NCBI GenBank assembly: GCA_024741835.1
Contig: JAENRP010000091.1
Coordinates: 1-64,000 of the forward strand
Reading direction: 5' to 3'
Origin: Diplocarpon mali
Taxonomy: Eukaryota; Ascomycota; Leotiomycetes; Helotiales; Drepanopezizaceae
Length of the DNA stretch: 64,000 nt
Below, one piece after another: positions 60,073-64,000 of the stretch. Made by a program: the position numbers and the translations under genes. Position 1 is the first letter of the stretch; the number at the start of each line of letters is the position of its first letter. The notes under the pieces were generated by a model. The model saw only the letters and a list, made by a program, of their open reading frames with translations. It was not told the DNA's origin and did no database searches.

Positions 60073-61353
60073 CTACGCGAGGGCGAGCATGGCCATTACA
60101 CCAGCGATAGCCAGCGCAAAGGGGCCATTTATCAGTTGAGCAGCAGCGTTACTTGCATCTTGAGCCGGAGCGGATGAGCTCGGTGGAGCAGCTGGGGCAA
60201 CAGTTGTGGAGGATGTCTGGATGGCAGTGCCTGATGCCAAGCCCGAGATGGTCGTGGAGACGAAACCAGAAAGCGTAGCAGTCACTTCCGAAGGGTTCGT
60301 GATGACTTCTGTTACTGGAACAGAGGTTTCAAGGGTGATTGGCAGGTAGATGGTGGCTTTTGTCGTAGGCGGTTCCAGCGTCTTCGTGATCGTGTACGAA
60401 GAAGTCAAAAGTACCGTGTTGGTCTCTGTGACAGCTGGAAGTTGAGTTAGCAAAGGCTTGATAGCCCAATTCTGATGTTAGACTTACGAACGACAATGGT
60501 CGAGCCAGCTGAGACGGTGGTATAGAAAGTCTCGTGTTTATAGAGAGTGGTATAGACGTCTTCGGTGGCATAGCAAGTTGTTAACAGGGTGGTAGTCTCG
60601 TATAGCGTGGTTGGGCTACACTTGGTCAGATCCTCCACCTAAAGCGGCAAGGAGGAATTCTTACATCTTCTCGACGATTAAGCTGGTGGATGTGTAGATG
60701 ACCTCAACCGGCTTGCCTGAGATGGTCTTGGTTTGCGTAAGTGGGCAAATGGAGGTTGAGGTCTGGTAAACGTATGTCTCGATGTACTTTGTGGTTGGAG
60801 CAAGAGTTGTAGTTGCCTCTACTCTCGTGGGGACAATAGTGTAGATGAGCGAGGTGGATGTCCACGTTTGCGTAACCTGCAAAGAAGAAAAGTCAATCCC
60901 GGTCAATAAAGATAGACCTGGGGGCCACAGAGCTTTGTGGATCATGCTCTCGGATATGCTCAACGGATTTATGACTTACAGTCTCGCCTGCGATTGTCTT
61001 TGTCTCTGTAACCGGGCACAGACTGGTGATGATGCTAGTTTCTCCGACTCCGACCGCGATGGTTGTATCGGGCAGCTCCACAGTCTCAATGATGGTAGTA
61101 GCAACATCTGGAGGGTATCGTTAGTACTTACTCTGACCTAAACGAGGGATCCGGGATTCTGCTCACGGTCAATGACAGTCGAGGTTGTGGTGTAAGTTTT
61201 CGTGTACGTCTTTCCACCCTCAGTAGTAGTTGTCGTTACGGGACAAATAGTCGTGTAGGTAACATAGACTTGGGTGGTTGTGTATGCTTCCTTTCCCCAA
61301 GCGAAAACCGAGGTGGCCAAGGCCAAGAGAGGGAAAACGGACGAGGGCTTCAT
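60073..61353 (-). CDS. Ser/Thr-rich GPI-type cell-surface protein with repeated CPVT modules
   Basis: Five exons, 61353-61167, 61107-60980, 60876-60665, 60615-60488 and 60434-60073, give 338 residues. A signal peptide (VFPLLALATSVFAWG) starts at the ATG. Exons 1-3 each carry a Cys-Pro module: ICPVTTTTTEGGKTY, LCPVTETKTIAGET and ICPLTQTKTISGKPV; exon 5 begins with a Cys-less VPVTETNTVL version. Exon 4 carries a different Thr-rich unit with one Cys. The C-terminus has an Ala/Ser/Pro linker, a small-residue site near DASNAAAQ and a hydrophobic tail FALAIAGVMAMLALA, the pattern for GPI anchoring. Probably a heavily O-glycosylated cell-wall protein. The third intron (GTAAGA...GTGTAG) is the least certain. 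Confidence 0.82.
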
Positions 61354-63419
61354 GTTGATGATCTTGAGCTGAGCCGAGACTGGTAGGACAGCGAGTGATG
61401 CTTGGATGAGGGTAAACGAACGTTCTCGCGCCGAGTAACGAAGGTGTTAAATAACCTTAGCAGAGGAGCTCCTTGGCTCTGAGGAGGTTGGGATGTCTGT
61501 TTCTTAAAAGGCTGGTTTGGATTGCGAAAAGGAAGCAGCCGCTACACAGACGACGCAGGCAAGCCATGCTTCTTAAGAAACATAGATGGCCGGGTCCGAT
61601 CGGCCAACATCGTGTCGTTCAAGGCTGGGAATGAATGCAGGTGAAAGTGTTGCTCGATGGCTGGTTGATCTGGCAATCAATCATACGCCTGAGCTGGCGG
61701 TGGGACGCACCAAATAGATCTCGATTGGCGTTGGGGCTTTCGGCAGGACACGCCTCTCCCCCTGCCATGGCCACGCCCTACCGACGGATGGCAACGAAGC
61801 ACCTTGCGAGCAGTGTGCTCCTGGGTCCGGTCGACTAGGATCGATCTGAGATCTCCCGCATCTTGCTGTTTCAACAACTGCAGGAAGGCGACCAGAGAAT
61901 GGAATCAAAAGTAATTTCTCCGTCGATTATTCAGGGTAAGCTTCGTCGAGGATAATAGTCCGGCTTGGCTTCACGACTCTGGGGATCCCCCTCTCCCCGC
62001 ACCAGTACGGAGCTGCACGCCCGCCAGGATTGAAAAACAAGTTCGAGAGCTTGAGCAGGGGAAGTCCAACGGCCGCGAACGTTGGAATTGCTTCTACCGA
62101 TGCAGGAATAGCATCTCTGTGCTGCCTCTCGCTGTGCCGTTGGCCCGCTGAGACCCGGATATCACTCCAGGAGAAAGCCCGTCGGCGCTCGCACGAGAGA
62201 CACTCTCACCAGCCACTCGGCGATGTTCCCCGGGGTTTTCTGTCGGCTATCGGGCAGTGGATTCAAGTATATCCCAAGCCCCTGCCTGAGACTTCCAGCC
62301 ATGCCAGACCTACGTGGTCCGATCTGGGGCAGGAGGTTTCGCAAAAGGCTGTTTGTTCATCTCACGATACTTGCTGGTGATGGCGGATCTGCGTTGGCCG
62401 AAATGCTTTGTGCGGCATGAGAACTGACAGCCTCTTCCAGCCCGCCGTGTATGATTCTCGGCAGGGCAATGCGAGATGCATCGCGCCGAGCTTCCCCAGG
62501 TCGGGTCTGTACCTCGCGTCCTCAGCGATTCCTCACCAAGCCTTCAAAGATGGGGCTATATCGGTGCTGCGTCTCGAGAGAGAGCAAGAGTACGGAACAG
62601 TAAAGACCCAATTCATATATGCGGTGACTGCTCACGGCATGAGAGAAGGGATCAAATCTCCTGACCTGTCGACCCTACGAGTATCGGGATGCCTCACCGC
62701 CCAGATCCTCGCTTCCACCGAGTTGGCCCTCCAACCAAACTCACCGACACCGACAACAGAGACATTGATTGAGCGTCGAAATGAAAACGAGAACAGGAAC
62801 ATGCGCCCCGCTGTGTACGCCACGGCGCCACGGCAACCCTCAGGGGGTCCAATACTCGCTTAGCAGGTCCCGAGGCGACAGTGATCTCACGCGCTCCCAC
62901 TCCCTCTCTCCCTCTCTCCGCATCGGCAACGGAAGATGGGGCAACGAGCTTGTTCTGAACGGGGCTCGGAGCTCTGCATTGAAAGGAAACTTTCCGAATA
63001 GCTGCACGTCGGCAAGCGGCAGGCGGCAGGGGGTCACTCGAACTCGAAAATCTGTAGTCGGGAAAATTGACCTGCAGACGCGTGACGACCTTCTCGCTGT
63101 ATTTTGCACATGGTATCCGTTTCGAAGACCAGATAATGGGTGATGCTTGCTGGCTCATCCTTACAGTCTAAATGGATTACATCTGATATGAGGAAGGCAG
63201 TTATCGCCTTAGCACTCGATAGGCTTACGACCCGGAATTTTTGCTCCCCATGGATTGCGTAACGATGTTGTGCTATCGTCGGATGAGAGCACTTGTGTAC
63301 AGTATCTGCAAAGTGGGAACCCGTACCGAGCACTGTAACACCTCGGGCGTTGCCTCGAAACTACCAGCGAGCCACAATAATGCATACCTAACATGCCGCA
63401 CCTCCAGCCTCGTTCCCGA
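61354..63419. other. Intergenic, no supported gene
   Basis: Two kilobases upstream of the surface-protein gene and downstream of the right-edge gene. Frames of up to 154 codons overlap on both strands without motif. Confidence 0.45.
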
Positions 63420-63979
63420 TCAATCCTCATCAGAGTCCGAGCCGCTATCCCAGCCTTCCTCGTACGCTTCGGCTATCTGACCCAGGGAGTTGCTGAGCGC
63501 TTCACGCTCTTCGACGCCAACAGCTCTGCTGATAATGTGTTGCAGGTTCTTGATCCGCAGAGCAACTGTCGTGTCAGTCGAGAGGGATGTGCTCACTCCC
63601 AGCGAAGATGTTGGACTGGCATTGGCGTAGATGTGGGGAAAGCTGTCAAGCAAGGGGAACGACAGGGATATTCTTGTCCTGTAGGTCTCTTTAGTAAGCA
63701 ATAGGGCTCTTCAATACAGTACGAAAGAGGAGTGGGCTGGGCTGGTTCTCGGAATAATATTCGCATCGGTAGAGATGGGTGTACTAACTTTTGGATGATC
63801 GGGAGGCCTGCCGCTCGGCGTCGTGCTCGCTCATGGCCAGCTTCCTGCTCAGTATCCTCAACTTCACCGTCCTTCTGGTCATCGGCTCTGTAGGTCTCAG
63901 CCTGGCCAAATACATGAGGCTCCTTGACGCTCCGGCGCGCTCGACTTTGTTCACCCGCCTCAACAAGGAAGAAGTCCAT
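63420..63979 (-). CDS. Unnamed gene near right edge, possibly partial
   Basis: Two exons, 63979-63789 and 63678-63420, join through GTTAGT...CTACAG to give 149 residues if the ATG at 63979 is used. The frame stays open to the right edge, so the true start may lie outside the window. Exon 1 is charged (EQSRARRSVKEPHVF, KDGEVEDTEQEAGHERARR). Exon 2 contains SFPLLDSFPHIYA, TVALRIKNLQHIISRAVG and an acidic tail GWDSGSDSDED. I do not recognise the family. Frame continuity across a good splice pair supports a real gene. Confidence 0.55.
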
Positions 63980-64000
63980 GTCAAAAACCTTCAAGCCCCT

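Overview
The window looks like nuclear DNA of a filamentous ascomycete (Pezizomycotina). The genes are split by short (about 45-130 base) GT-AG introns. Several families are typical of that group: a DUF4203 membrane protein with a long tail, a Rua1-type C-terminal domain protein, a CPAF-like S41 protein and a Ser/Thr-rich GPI-type surface protein. The first 5 kb is very AT-rich and carries retrotransposon remains full of stop codons and C-to-T type changes, as expected from repeat-induced point mutation (RIP). I cannot place the species.

Layout. 1-5,000: decayed Ty1/Copia sequence, one copy on the minus strand cut by the left edge and one on the plus strand. 5,000-7,785: transition zone with nothing I could name. 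7,786-11,119 (-): DUF4203 membrane protein. 14,594-15,162 (+): mitochondrial single-strand DNA-binding protein. 17,375-18,409 (-): long open frame broken by one TAG. 19,382-21,136 (-) glutathione synthetase and 21,635-27,695 (+) a 1,952-residue SNF2 ATPase share a divergent promoter. 29,071-30,289 (-) lipid-droplet hydrolase and 31,027-31,619 (+) Mediator subunit 10 share another. 32,583-35,287 (+): S41/CPAF-like protein. 36,070-38,105 (-): F-box protein. 38,422-39,762 (-): 3-isopropylmalate dehydrogenase. 40,409-42,804 (-): PHD-finger protein. About 6 kb without a gene I can support. 48,807-50,741 (-): Rua1-type regulator. About 3 kb without a gene. 53,698-54,414 (-) and 56,179-57,105 (+): two unnamed proteins. 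57,478-59,294 (-): MFS transporter. 60,073-61,353 (-): Ser/Thr-rich surface protein. 63,420-63,979 (-): an unnamed gene near the right edge.

Most genes are independent housekeeping functions (glutathione and leucine synthesis, mitochondrial DNA maintenance, transcription, chromatin, lipid droplets). I see no secondary-metabolite cluster, no CRISPR, no operon and no complete tRNA or rRNA gene. Exon joins were worked out by hand from splice signals and reading-frame continuity; each full gene model given totals a multiple of three. No clear new biological system was found. The best leads are a 15-base sequence shared exactly by the two divergent promoters, the exon-by-exon repeated module of the surface protein, the frame broken by one TAG, and the 6 kb gene-poor stretch with several long overlapping open frames.
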